A DNA stretch of 64,000 nt from Streptomyces sp. YIM 130001 (lineage in GTDB: Bacteria > Actinomycetota > Actinomycetes > Streptomycetales > Streptomycetaceae). Of this stretch, positions 45,509 to 53,403 are shown one piece after another. Location of the stretch: the NCBI RefSeq assembly GCF_003574445.1, contig NZ_KZ984558.1:186001-250000 (forward strand), written 5' to 3'. A program made the position numbers and the translations under genes. Position 1 is the first letter of the stretch. Each line of letters starts with the position of its first letter. A model generated the notes under the pieces. That model was not told the origin of the DNA. It saw nothing but the letters and a program-made list of their open reading frames with translations, and did no database searches.

Positions 45509-46510
45509 ATGCGTATCAGCGTGATTGACGTAGGCTCGAACACGGTGCGGCTGGCGGTCGCGGATGCCAGGGGCGGCGCGCCGCTCCCCGTCCACACCTC
45601 CAAACAGCGACTGCGCCTGTCCCAACTGGTAGGGCCGGAGCGAAGGCTGGGCCCGCAGGCCGTGGAGCGTCTGTCCGAATCCGTCGCCTCGGCGTGGTCC
45701 GAGGCTGCGAGATGGGGCTCCGAAGAACCCTTCGCCTTCGCCACCGCCGTGGTCAGAGACGCCCCGAACCGCGACGAGATCCTCAGGACCGTCCGCGAGG
45801 AGACCCAAGTCCCTCTGCATGTACTGGCAGGCGAGGTCGAGGCCGAACTGACCTTCCTCGCCGCACGACGCTGGATGGGCTGGAGAGCCGGCCCGCTCGC
45901 CGTACTGGACATAGGCGGCGGATCCCTCGAGGTCGCCTTCGGCCGTGGCCGACTGCCCGACTTCGCTGTGTCCCTGCCCCTCGGTGCCAACCGCCTCACC
46001 CGTGAACACATGCAAGCCCAGGACCCACCCACCAGGGACACCCTCAAACACGTACGCCGCCGCATCCGTCACGAACTGCGTGACGTGGCCGCCCGCATCC
46101 AGTGGGAGGGCCCGCTCACCGCAGTCGCCACCTCACGCACCTTCAGTCAACTCGGGCGGCTGTGCGGGGCACCCGCCGGGCGCCACGGCCCCTTCGTGGA
46201 CCGGCAGTTGAGCCGCCGCGGGTTGCGCGAGGCCATCGACCGCCTGGGTGCCCTGCCCGCCGCCCGTCGCGCGGAACTCCACGGCATCTCCGCACCGCGC
46301 GCCTCCCAGGCACTCGCCGGAGCACTCGTCGGGCACACCGCGATGAAGCTCATGGGCCTCGACACCCTCACCCTGTGCCCGTGGGCCATCCGCGAGGGCA
46401 TTCTGCTGCGCCGTATCGAGGACCAGGACTCCTGGCGTCCGACCCCTCACCTGCACCACACGCTGCCCGTCCAGCTGACCGGACGCCAACTCCAGCTTGC
46501 CGGACGCTGA
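45509..46510 (+). CDS. Ppx/GppA family phosphatase
   Basis: Exopolyphosphatase/guanosine-pentaphosphate phosphatase-like enzyme of 333 residues, ASKHA fold. Phosphate-binding loops are VIDVGSNTVRLAV near the start and VLDIGGGSLEVAFGRG at about 138-152. It has the short two-domain form without the HD domain of E. coli Ppx, as usual in actinobacteria. It would degrade polyphosphate or pppGpp, linking it to the stringent response. The ATG at 45509 has a weak ribosome site; upstream frame is repetitive and unlikely to be translated. Confidence 0.92.
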   Translation: MRISVIDVGSNTVRLAVADARGGAPLPVHTSKQRLRLSQLVGPERRLGPQAVERLSESVASAWSEAARWGSEEPFAFATAVVRDAPNRDEILRTVREETQVPLHVLAGEVEAELTFLAARRWMGWRAGPLAVLDIGGGSLEVAFGRGRLPDFAVSLPLGANRLTREHMQAQDPPTRDTLKHVRRRIRHELRDVAARIQWEGPLTAVATSRTFSQLGRLCGAPAGRHGPFVDRQLSRRGLREAIDRLGALPAARRAELHGISAPRASQALAGALVGHTAMKLMGLDTLTLCPWAIREGILLRRIEDQDSWRPTPHLHHTLPVQLTGRQLQLAGR

Positions 46511-46527
46511 CCCGGCTCACTCACTGC

Positions 46528-46558
46528 GCCTGGCCGCCACCCTCCCGGGCGGCCAGGC
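46528..46558 (+). terminator. Terminator after the Ppx/GppA gene
   Basis: Perfect 11-bp arms (46528-46538, 46548-46558) with a 9-base loop, 17 bp after the stop. Confidence 0.8.
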
Positions 46559-46605
46559 ACGCACCGCCCGCACCGACGCGTCGCAGCGCCTGCTAACTTC
46601 CGTCC

Positions 46606-46971
46606 ATGAACGACAGCGTCTACGTGGGCAATGCGGGCAAGGACGCGGCACTCGACCGCGGCTGGCTGCTCGGCCACTTCAAGGGCCACGACGACCCCCG
46701 TCACAGCGAAGACGTCGAGATCAAATGGGGAGTCCACCCGCCCGGCGACGAACGCGCGCAATGGGTGGAGGGGGAGGAGCGCACGGCCCTCCTCGTGCTC
46801 ATCGACGGCCGCTTCCGCGTCGAACTCCCGGGCCGCAGCGTACTTCTCGCCGAGCGCGGCGACTACGTCGTATGGGGCCGAGGTGTCGACCACTCCTGGT
46901 ACGCCGAGGAGGAATCTGTCGTCCTCACGGTGCGCTGGCCCTCGGTCGCCGGCTACCGAGTGCCGCAGTAG
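46606..46971 (+). CDS. Small cupin-like protein
   Basis: A 121-residue protein with a single beta-barrel pattern: EIKWGVHPPGDERAQWVEGEERTALLVLIDGRFRVELPGRSVLLAERGDYVVWGRGVDHSWYAEEESVVLTVRWP. The DGRFRVELPG, RGDYVVWGRGVDHSW blocks resemble the two cupin motifs, with one clear His as possible ligand. Relatives are sometimes labelled signal peptidase I in genomes, but no catalytic Ser-Lys motif or membrane anchor is present. The function is unknown. There is no clear ribosome site. Confidence 0.75.
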   Translation: MNDSVYVGNAGKDAALDRGWLLGHFKGHDDPRHSEDVEIKWGVHPPGDERAQWVEGEERTALLVLIDGRFRVELPGRSVLLAERGDYVVWGRGVDHSWYAEEESVVLTVRWPSVAGYRVPQ

Positions 46972-46998
46972 CACGTCACGGCCCGCATGTGCGGTGCC

Positions 46999-47649
46999 TC
47001 AGCCCCGCAGTCCGGTGGTCGGATGGGAGAGCCCCGCCCGTTTCGCACGGGCGAGACGGCCCTTGTCACGGGCGATGCTTCGGTAGCGCTCCGCGGCCGT
47101 ACTGCTGCCGTGCTGGACCGTCATCAACTCCCGACCGCCCGGCTCCGCGATCACCCCACCGAAGTCGGGATCGCCGGCGAACCAGGCGCCCTGCTCCATG
47201 ACGCCCGTCCACCGCTTGCGCTGCACCGGGTTCACCGCGCGCATCGGCGGCGACCATTCCCCGTCCGGCTCCACCTGCAGGTGCACCGGCAGCGCCATCA
47301 CGTCCCTGACTCCGGGCGACGGACGGACCGCGGCACAGTACTGCCACGGATACACCCGCAGAATCCGTCGCATCCTCCACAGCCGCAGAATCGGCCCCAG
47401 CGAGTACAGCGCGAGCGCGAAGATGAACGGCGCCGCCACCAAGCAGACGAACCCGGCGATCCGCATCCACATCGGCTCCGACCCCGTCCGGTTCCCGAGC
47501 AGACCCATCACCGTCACCGTGGCCAGCAACAGCAGGACAACCAGTGGCACGGCCGCCCCGGCACGCAACCGCATCCGCTGCCAGGTCTCACGCGTCGGAC
47601 CGTGCTCGAACGCGCACTGGTCCGGCGGAATCTGCGCGGCGGGTGTCAT
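46999..47649 (-). CDS. Membrane protein of unknown function
   Basis: A 216-residue protein with two adjacent transmembrane helices (about 33-50 and 63-83) and a large soluble C-terminal domain containing VYPWQYCAAVRPSPGVRDVMALPVHLQVEPDGEWSPPMRAVNP and FAGDPDFGGVIAEPGGRELMTVQ, conserved-looking but unassigned. The ATG at 47649 is chosen as the only candidate before the first helix. It is convergent with the cupin-like gene. Confidence 0.75.
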   Translation of the reverse strand: MTPAAQIPPDQCAFEHGPTRETWQRMRLRAGAAVPLVVLLLLATVTVMGLLGNRTGSEPMWMRIAGFVCLVAAPFIFALALYSLGPILRLWRMRRILRVYPWQYCAAVRPSPGVRDVMALPVHLQVEPDGEWSPPMRAVNPVQRKRWTGVMEQGAWFAGDPDFGGVIAEPGGRELMTVQHGSSTAAERYRSIARDKGRLARAKRAGLSHPTTGLRG

Positions 47650-47831
47650 CGTCGGGCTCCTGCGTCGGGTTCTGCGAGTTTAGGCCAAGGCGCTACGCGG
47701 CAGCGCCTGACCTCAGTCGCAGGTCCTCGCGCAGAAGGGGCCCTGCAGCACGGCACCTCGCTGTCGCGGGCGTAACATGTGCACTTTGTTCCACCGGCGC
47801 CGAAGCACCAGACCAACCGGGAGAGTTACCT

Positions 47832-49166
47832 GTGACCGTAGCGTTCGACCCCGCAGCCGTAGACGGCACTGCCACCGAAGCCCACGACGGTGCGGCCGGT
47901 GACTCGGGCCGGGCCACGGCCGATGACGCGGCCCGGGGCGTTCCTGCCGACCCGGACGACGGCTTCTTCGTCGTCCCCGAACCGTCCGCACCCGTCCTCG
48001 GTGACCATCCGGGTCCGCCCGACTCGGACCGGAACGTCGCTGCCGACCGGGGCACCGACTCGGACCAGGGTGTCGACGGGGAGCAGGATCTCCACGCCGA
48101 CGGAGCCGAGGTCACGGACGCGGCAGATGAACCGGACCTGACCGCCGACGACGAGGTCCCGGCCGTCGACGTGGACGAGCGCGTGGCTGAGGACGCCCGA
48201 GAGTTCGGCGTCTATGCCCGCACCGGCGGTTGGGCCTTCGCCCTCAAGGTCGCCCGCAGCGTCCGGCCCGGCGGACAGTCCGCGGGGGAGACGGTCAAGA
48301 TCTCCGCGAAGCAGTTCGGCAAGCTCGCCGGCTGCTCCCCGGAGCGGATCATGCGCTACTACAAGGCGTGGGACATGGCCGCGGACGACGGTCTCGTGCC
48401 GCAGTTCGAGGCCCTGACCCCGGGTGAGGATATCGAACTGCCCGAGGCCGACGTCTGGCTCTCGTACTACACCTCCCGCAGCAGCGCCACGTCCGTACGC
48501 GGCACGGCGATCACCGCGGCCGCCGAGGCCGAGGGCATCCGCCCCACCAAGGCTCTCGAGGTCGCGGAGAACCCCACCGCCCTGCGCGCCGCGATCCTCG
48601 CCGACCCGTCCACCGCAGAGGCCGCCCGGCACGCACTCCTCGACCGCCTGCAGGACGACCCGGCCCTGCAGACGGAACTGGCGCGCGACGTCGCCCGCAC
48701 CGAGGTGCTCAAGAAGGCGGTCGCCGGAGAGGCCAAGGTCGCCGACCGCATCGACTACGTCCGCCGGATCGCCGAGGAGGGCGAACTGAAGACCCCCGCG
48801 GGCCAACGTGTCGACGCCCCGGCCGAACTGCGCGAGGAGGCCGAGCGTCATCTGTCGCTGATCGACGAGCTCGACGAGTCCGAAGAGGCCGGCGAGTGGG
48901 CCGCGGAGGCGTTCGACACGATGAAGGGGCTTGCGGCCGAGGCGGTCGAGCGGGCCGTCGAGTCCGACCCCGAACTGCGTGTGCAGGAACGCCGAACCAA
49001 GTTCTACTCCAGCCTCGACAAGGCGACGAAGGTCTTCGAGGAGCTGACCCTCGACGACGCCGACGACTTCTACGAGGACGACATGGTCCGCCGGCTCGAG
49101 GACCTGCAGCAGGCCATCGGTTCCTGCATCTCCGCACTGCGCAAGGCGAGTTCGACCGAGGACTGA
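47832..49166 (+). CDS. Acidic protein of unknown function
   Basis: A 444-residue soluble protein. Residues 1-120 are acidic and disordered (Asp/Glu/Ala rich). A central domain follows, ISAKQFGKLAGCSPERIMRYYKAWDMAADDGLVPQFEALTPGEDIELPEADVWLSYY, which looks like a helix-turn-helix. Long helices about 250-430 include ALRAAILADPSTAEAARHALLDRL and LRVQERRTKFYSSLDKATKVFEEL. The pattern is loosely like ParB/KorB-type or nucleoid-associated proteins, but I recognise no family. GTG at 47832 follows GGGAGAG. It is monocistronic with its own terminator. Confidence 0.8.
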   Translation: MTVAFDPAAVDGTATEAHDGAAGDSGRATADDAARGVPADPDDGFFVVPEPSAPVLGDHPGPPDSDRNVAADRGTDSDQGVDGEQDLHADGAEVTDAADEPDLTADDEVPAVDVDERVAEDAREFGVYARTGGWAFALKVARSVRPGGQSAGETVKISAKQFGKLAGCSPERIMRYYKAWDMAADDGLVPQFEALTPGEDIELPEADVWLSYYTSRSSATSVRGTAITAAAEAEGIRPTKALEVAENPTALRAAILADPSTAEAARHALLDRLQDDPALQTELARDVARTEVLKKAVAGEAKVADRIDYVRRIAEEGELKTPAGQRVDAPAELREEAERHLSLIDELDESEEAGEWAAEAFDTMKGLAAEAVERAVESDPELRVQERRTKFYSSLDKATKVFEELTLDDADDFYEDDMVRRLEDLQQAIGSCISALRKASSTED

Positions 49167-49195
49167 CCGGACCCGCAGCACCACACCGAGCACCC

Positions 49196-49224
49196 AGGCC
49201 GCGCCGGCCCGACCGGCGCGGCCT
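49196..49224 (+). terminator. Terminator after the acidic unknown gene
   Basis: Perfect 12-bp arms (49196-49207, 49213-49224) with loop CCCGA, 29 bp after the stop. Confidence 0.82.
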
Positions 49225-49297
49225 GCGCTGTGTTCGCCTGCAGACCAGCCGGCGCGCCCGCATTCCAGCAGGTCGCAGAGCGCTCGCGGCCAGTTTT

Positions 49298-49332
49298 TGC
49301 AGTGCTCTGCACTTTTGCGTTACCGTGCAAAA
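49298..49332. promoter_or_regulatory. TetR operator candidate with two dyads
   Basis: TGCAG/CTGCA arms (49298-49311, 4-base centre) followed by TTTTGC/GCAAAA arms (49313-49332, 8-base centre). The second dyad ends one base before the TetR ATG, so the transcript may be near-leaderless and self-repressed. Confidence 0.6.
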
Positions 49333-49333
49333 C

Positions 49334-49966
49334 ATGGTGGAACGAGGGCAGCCCGACGGGCTACGTCAACGCAAGAGGCAGGCGACACGACACGCCCTCT
49401 TCGAGGCCGCGGTACGTCTGGCCGCGGATCAGGGCGCGGAGAACGTCACGGTCGAGGCGATCAGCGAACGCGCCGGCGTCTCGCCGCGGACCTTCTTCAA
49501 CTACTTCAAGAGCCGGGAAGAGGCCTTCGTCATGGCCGACCCGGAAGCGGGCGAGCGCCTGCGCGAGGTGATGCGCGAAGCCCCGCCCGAGGGGTCCATG
49601 CTCGACGTCCTGCGCGACTACATGGCGGAGAACCTGTCGGGCCTCGACTTCGACCCGGAACTGTGGTCCCTCGTCGCGCTGGTGCTCTCCCGCTCCCCGG
49701 AGCTGACATCCCGGATGCTGTCGCTGCAGGCCGAGGACGAGAAGGCGACCGCGGACGTGGTCCTCCAGCGCCTGCGCGACCAGGGCGAACCCGACCGGCA
49801 GGCGCAGCTCTACTCGCGGATGATCGCTGCTCTGCCGGCCCTGTCGGCGCGCGTCGCTGTGACCCTCTGGCACGAGACGGCGCGCGACGAGCCGCTGCTC
49901 GACGTCTTCCACCGCGTCTTCGACCAGCTCGCCGCCGGCCTCACCAGGCCGCTCGGCGCGCGGTGA
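49334..49966 (+). CDS. TetR family regulator of the adjacent MFS pump
   Basis: A 210-residue repressor. The N-terminal TetR HTH spans about 17-63: ATRHALFEAAVRLAADQGAENVTVEAISERAGVSPRTFFNYFKSREE. The remaining helices form the ligand-binding domain. The start ATG at 49334 lies directly behind the dyads listed above. The MFS gene follows 44 bp later in the same direction, the classical drug-responsive TetR-pump pair. Confidence 0.93.
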   Translation: MVERGQPDGLRQRKRQATRHALFEAAVRLAADQGAENVTVEAISERAGVSPRTFFNYFKSREEAFVMADPEAGERLREVMREAPPEGSMLDVLRDYMAENLSGLDFDPELWSLVALVLSRSPELTSRMLSLQAEDEKATADVVLQRLRDQGEPDRQAQLYSRMIAALPALSARVAVTLWHETARDEPLLDVFHRVFDQLAAGLTRPLGAR

Positions 49967-50010
49967 CCCACTCAACTCATCCATCCCTTCGGGCAGTTCA
50001 AGGAAGTCCA

Positions 50011-51618
50011 GTGAATTCCGTCAGTGCTGACGCGCCTCCCACCCGGGAGAAACCCCAACAGATACTCCTGGCGATGTCGGGCCTCATGGCCGGCATGTTC
50101 GTGGCGGTACTGGCCGGCACGATCGTGTCGAACGCCCTGCCCCGGATCATCGTCGACCTCGGTGCGAGCCAGTCCTCGTACACCTGGGTGGTCACCTCGG
50201 AGCTGCTCGCCATGACGGCGACCGTGCCGCTGTGGGGCAAGCTCTCCGACCTCTTCAACCAGAAACTGCTGCTGCAGCTGTCGCTCGGCCTCTTCGTCGT
50301 CGGATCGCTGGTCGCCGGGTTCTCCCAGGGCATCGGGATGCTCATCCTCAGCCGCGTGATCCAGGGCATCGGAGCGGGCGGTCTGACCGCCCTCGCCCAG
50401 GTCGTCATGGCCGCGATCATCCCGCCGCGTGACCTGGGGCGGTACGGCGGCGTGTTCGGCGCGGTGTTCGCCGTGGGCACGGTGGCCGGTCCGCTGGTCG
50501 GCGGACTGCTCGTCGACACCGAATGGCTCGGCTGGCGCTGGTGCTTCTTCGTCGGCGTGCCGTTCGCCCTCGCCGCGATCGCCATCCTGCAGCGCACTCT
50601 GAAGCTGCCGACCACGCGGCGTGAGGTGCGGATCGACTGGCTCGGTGCGTTCCTCATCGTCGCCGGCGTCTGCGCCGTCCTGGTCTGGACGTCGCTGGCC
50701 GGCAACAACTTCGACTGGGCCTCCTGGCAGACCGCCGCGCTCACCACCACCGCAGCCGTCCTGCTCGGCGCGGCGGTCTACGTGGAGTCGAGGGTGCCGG
50801 AGCCCGTCGTCCCGCTCACCGTGTTCCGCAACCGCACCGTGTCGCTGACCACCCTGGCGAGCTTCTTCGTCGGCGTCGCGATGTTCGCCGGCACCGTCTT
50901 CCTCGCCCAGTACTTCCAGGTCGCCCTCGGCAAGTCACCCACGGTGGCGGGCCTCATGAGCCTGCCGATGATCGGCGGCCTGCTGGTCTCCTCCACCGTC
51001 GCGGGCCAGGTCATCAGCCGGACCGGCCGCTGGAAGGCCTTCCTGGTCGCCGGCGCCGTGATCATGGTCGCGGGCCTCGGTCTGCTGTCCACCCTCGACT
51101 CGAGCACCGGCTTCGGGCTGCTCAGCGCGTACATGGCGGTGTTCGGCATCGGCATCGGCATGCTGATGCAGAACCTGGTCCTGGTCGCGCAGAACGATGT
51201 GCCTGCCCATCAACTGGGCGCGGCCACCTCCACGTTGTCGTTCTTCCGTAGCCTCGGCGGCACGATCGGCACCAGCGTGCTCGGTGCCGTACTCGCCAAC
51301 CGGGTCGCGACCGAGATGACCAAGGGGCTGGCCGACCTCCCGGGCGCTGGTGCCGTGGGGGAGGGCAGCGGCGGCGGGCATGGTGCGGTGCCGGACATGA
51401 GCGCGGTGCCGGGCCCGGTCAAGGCTGTCGTCGAGAACGCCTACGGAACGGCCACCGGCGACCTCTTCCTGATGTCCCTGCCGTTCGCCGTACTCGCCCT
51501 GATCGCGGTCCTGTTCATCCGCGAGAAGCCGCTGAAGACCACGACGTCCGTCGAGCGCCGCGCCGAGGAAGAGGGGGCGCAGGAGCGGACGCCGGTGTCG
51601 GTGTCCGCGACCGACTGA
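50011..51618 (+). CDS. MFS multidrug exporter, DHA2 (14-TM) family
   Basis: Proton-driven efflux pump of 535 residues with 14 predicted helices. DHA2 features include GTIVSNALPRIIVDLGASQSSYTWVVTSELLAMTATVPLWGKLSDLFNQK (motif A) and RVIQGIGAGGLTALAQVVMAAIIPPRDLGRYGG (motif C/B region). A cytoplasmic Arg/Glu tail closes the protein. The GTG at 50011 has AAGGA. The substrate is unknown; regulation by the upstream TetR gene is inferred. Confidence 0.94.
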   Translation: MNSVSADAPPTREKPQQILLAMSGLMAGMFVAVLAGTIVSNALPRIIVDLGASQSSYTWVVTSELLAMTATVPLWGKLSDLFNQKLLLQLSLGLFVVGSLVAGFSQGIGMLILSRVIQGIGAGGLTALAQVVMAAIIPPRDLGRYGGVFGAVFAVGTVAGPLVGGLLVDTEWLGWRWCFFVGVPFALAAIAILQRTLKLPTTRREVRIDWLGAFLIVAGVCAVLVWTSLAGNNFDWASWQTAALTTTAAVLLGAAVYVESRVPEPVVPLTVFRNRTVSLTTLASFFVGVAMFAGTVFLAQYFQVALGKSPTVAGLMSLPMIGGLLVSSTVAGQVISRTGRWKAFLVAGAVIMVAGLGLLSTLDSSTGFGLLSAYMAVFGIGIGMLMQNLVLVAQNDVPAHQLGAATSTLSFFRSLGGTIGTSVLGAVLANRVATEMTKGLADLPGAGAVGEGSGGGHGAVPDMSAVPGPVKAVVENAYGTATGDLFLMSLPFAVLALIAVLFIREKPLKTTTSVERRAEEEGAQERTPVSVSATD

Positions 51619-51666
51619 CGTACGTACCCATCGGAGGCAGCCGTGGAGGTCGCGCCCGGTGTCCGC

Positions 51667-51710
51667 CGAGCAGCAGCTCCCCGTCATCGGTGACGGGGAG
51701 CTGCTGCTCG
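51667..51710. terminator. Bidirectional terminator with 20-bp perfect stem
   Basis: Arms 51667-51686 and 51691-51710 are perfectly complementary over 20 bp with a TCGG tetraloop, between the convergent MFS and permease-prefix genes. It is the strongest hairpin in the window. Confidence 0.9.
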
Positions 51711-51739
51711 TGTCAGGTACGCCCGTGGGTCGGTGCCGG

Positions 51740-52432
51740 TCACGCCACCTGTCGATCGGCGAGGCGGGCGCACCGCCGGCAGGCGCGGGCCGCGGATGCG
51801 ACGGACGCGTGCACGGCGGCCGCGAGCGCCCCGGCACACAGCAGCAGCGGCCATTGAGCGGCAAGTCCGGCCGTCGCCGCGAGGGTCAGTGCCGTCACGG
51901 CCATGACCGTGCTCGCCGTAGTACCGCCGAGGGCGACGGCACGTGGGAGCCGGTCGGGAGTGGGGAGCCACCGCGCGAGAGCCCCGGTCGCCGCCAGCAC
52001 TCCAGCAGCGAGCAGCACGATCGCGGCCGCCGCGACCGCGAAGAACTGCACGACCTGCGGCAGGAACGTCCCCGGACCGGCCGCCGCCCGCATGAGCAGC
52101 CAGCAGACGGCGAGCAGCGGAGCCGTCAGTGTCACGGCCCGCGCCGTGTGACGGGCCTGCGCGATCGTCAACTCCTGCTGGCAGGCAGGCGCGAGCTCTG
52201 TCACGCTGCCGAACTCACGGACCGCCCGCGCCTCCGCCGTCGCGTACGGCACACCTGATGCGGCATGCGCGGCAACCGTGTCCAGCAGGCCCTGACGCAT
52301 GTCGTCGAGCATCCGTTGCTTGGCCCCGTCCGGCCCGTGCAGCGCGTCCGCGAGCGAAGCGAGATGCTGCTCCACCGGGTTGGCCGACTCGGCGGCGGAC
52401 TCCGCCCGTCGAGCATCACGCAGACGTCTCAC
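51740..52432 (-). CDS. Permease-prefix-domain membrane protein
   Basis: A 230-residue protein with an N-terminal helical permease-prefix-like domain (about 15-80, NPVEQHLASLADALHGPDGAKQRMLDDMRQGLLDT, AREFGSVTELAP-like pattern) and four to five hydrophobic helices. The GTG at 52432 overlaps the PadR stop as GTGA, so it is coupled to the regulator, a widespread PadR arrangement in which the membrane protein is the regulated target. Its biochemical role is unknown. Confidence 0.82.
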   Translation of the reverse strand: MRRLRDARRAESAAESANPVEQHLASLADALHGPDGAKQRMLDDMRQGLLDTVAAHAASGVPYATAEARAVREFGSVTELAPACQQELTIAQARHTARAVTLTAPLLAVCWLLMRAAAGPGTFLPQVVQFFAVAAAAIVLLAAGVLAATGALARWLPTPDRLPRAVALGGTTASTVMAVTALTLAATAGLAAQWPLLLCAGALAAAVHASVASAARACRRCARLADRQVA

Positions 52433-52770
52433 GCCGGGCTCCCGGGCGGTGTCGCCGGATCGAGCACCGAGCCGATCACCGCCGTGAACTCGCGCCACGC
52501 GGCGCGCTCGCCATCGAGCGACGTGCGCCCGGCATCCGTCAGTTCGTAACAGCGGCGGCGGCGCTCGCCCGTCGTCTGCCAGCTGCTGCGGAGCAGGCCG
52601 AGGCGCTCGAGGCGGTTCAGAGCGGGATAGATGGTGCCCGTACGCAGTTCGATCGCGCCGTCGCTGCGGCCCTTGACCGCCGTGATGATCGCGTACCCGT
52701 GCAGAGGTCCCGGCTCGAGCACGGCCAGGAGGAGTCCGTCGAGGTGCCCACGCACCGCATCCGTCTTCAT
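52429..52770 (-). CDS. PadR family transcriptional regulator
   Basis: A 113-residue winged-helix repressor: HLDGLLLAVLEPGPLHGYAIITAVKGRSDGAIELRTGTIYPALNRLERLGLLRSSW, ERRRRCYELTDAG. The ATG at 52770 lies only 1 bp from a GGTAG/CTACC dyad, so autoregulation by blocking a near-leaderless promoter is likely. It is divergent from a small membrane-protein gene and followed by the coupled permease-prefix gene. Confidence 0.93.
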   Translation of the reverse strand: MKTDAVRGHLDGLLLAVLEPGPLHGYAIITAVKGRSDGAIELRTGTIYPALNRLERLGLLRSSWQTTGERRRRCYELTDAGRTSLDGERAAWREFTAVIGSVLDPATPPGSPA

Positions 52771-52771
52771 A

Positions 52772-52786
52772 GGTAGACAGCCTACC
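52772..52786. promoter_or_regulatory. PadR operator candidate
   Basis: GGTAG and CTACC arms around a 5-base centre (GGTAGACAGCCTACC), 1 bp upstream of the padR-like ATG. Confidence 0.6.
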
Positions 52787-52810
52787 CAAGGAAGGTGTCG
52801 GCAGTGTATG

Positions 52811-52846
52811 TATTGGCAGCCGACTTATTTACGTTGGCTGCCAATA
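52811..52846. promoter_or_regulatory. Large operator-like inverted repeat
   Basis: Perfect 11-bp arms, TATTGGCAGCC (52811-52821) and GGCTGCCAATA (52836-52846), around an AT-rich 14-base spacer. It lies in the divergent region between padR and the plus-strand membrane gene and is unlike the PadR dyad, so it implies a second regulator. Confidence 0.65.
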
Positions 52847-52920
52847 GGTGCGCCGGTCGGCATCCGGGGCCGGTGCGCCTACGGCATGCCCTGCTCGCAG
52901 CGCCCGGCCCGGAGGCCCAC

Positions 52921-53403
52921 GTGACCGAACTGCTCCTGTCCCTCCATGTACTCGTCGCGATCGTCACCGTCGGCGCGATCACCGTGGCCGCCTCCATGTT
53001 TCCGCGCTTCGCACTCCAGGCCTGCGCCGACGACAGCGAGCGCGGCAGACCCGCGGGCGTCGCCGCGGTCCTGCACCGGGTGTGCAGCGGGTACGCGGTG
53101 GCCGGCGTCGCCGTTCCCGTCTTCGGCATCGCCACCGGAGCTCAGCTCGGCGTACTCACCGACGCCTGGCTCATCGCCTCACTGATCCTGACCCTGGCCG
53201 CCGCCGCGCTCCTCGGGCTCGGCGTCCTGCCCGCCCAGCGCCGCCTGCTGGACCTCGCCGCCGAGCGCACGGCTCCGGCGGGCCGCGATGCCGCCCGTTC
53301 CGTCGCCGGTCGCATCACCATGCTCACGGGCATCTTCAACCTGCTGTGGGCGATCGTCGTCGTCCTGATGATCGTCCGACCCGGATCCACCACGGGGGCA
53401 TGA
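52921..53403 (+). CDS. Four-helix integral membrane protein
   Basis: A 160-residue membrane protein with four helices (about 3-25, 52-75, 83-105, 135-155), resembling DUF2269-type proteins: LLLSLHVLVAIVTVGAITVAASMFPRFA and ITMLTGIFNLLWAIVVVLMI. I chose GTG at 52921 because GGAGG lies just upstream; a longer frame to 52795 would run through the operator region. Its 3' 225 bp overlap, antisense, the end of the DUF418 gene. Confidence 0.8.
   Translation: MTELLLSLHVLVAIVTVGAITVAASMFPRFALQACADDSERGRPAGVAAVLHRVCSGYAVAGVAVPVFGIATGAQLGVLTDAWLIASLILTLAAAALLGLGVLPAQRRLLDLAAERTAPAGRDAARSVAGRITMLTGIFNLLWAIVVVLMIVRPGSTTGA

Noticed and set aside
52795-52920. Longer start (52795) for the four-helix membrane protein
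   Set aside because: The extension would translate the operator-like inverted repeat, lacks a ribosome site, and the GTG at 52921 has a well-spaced GGAGG.
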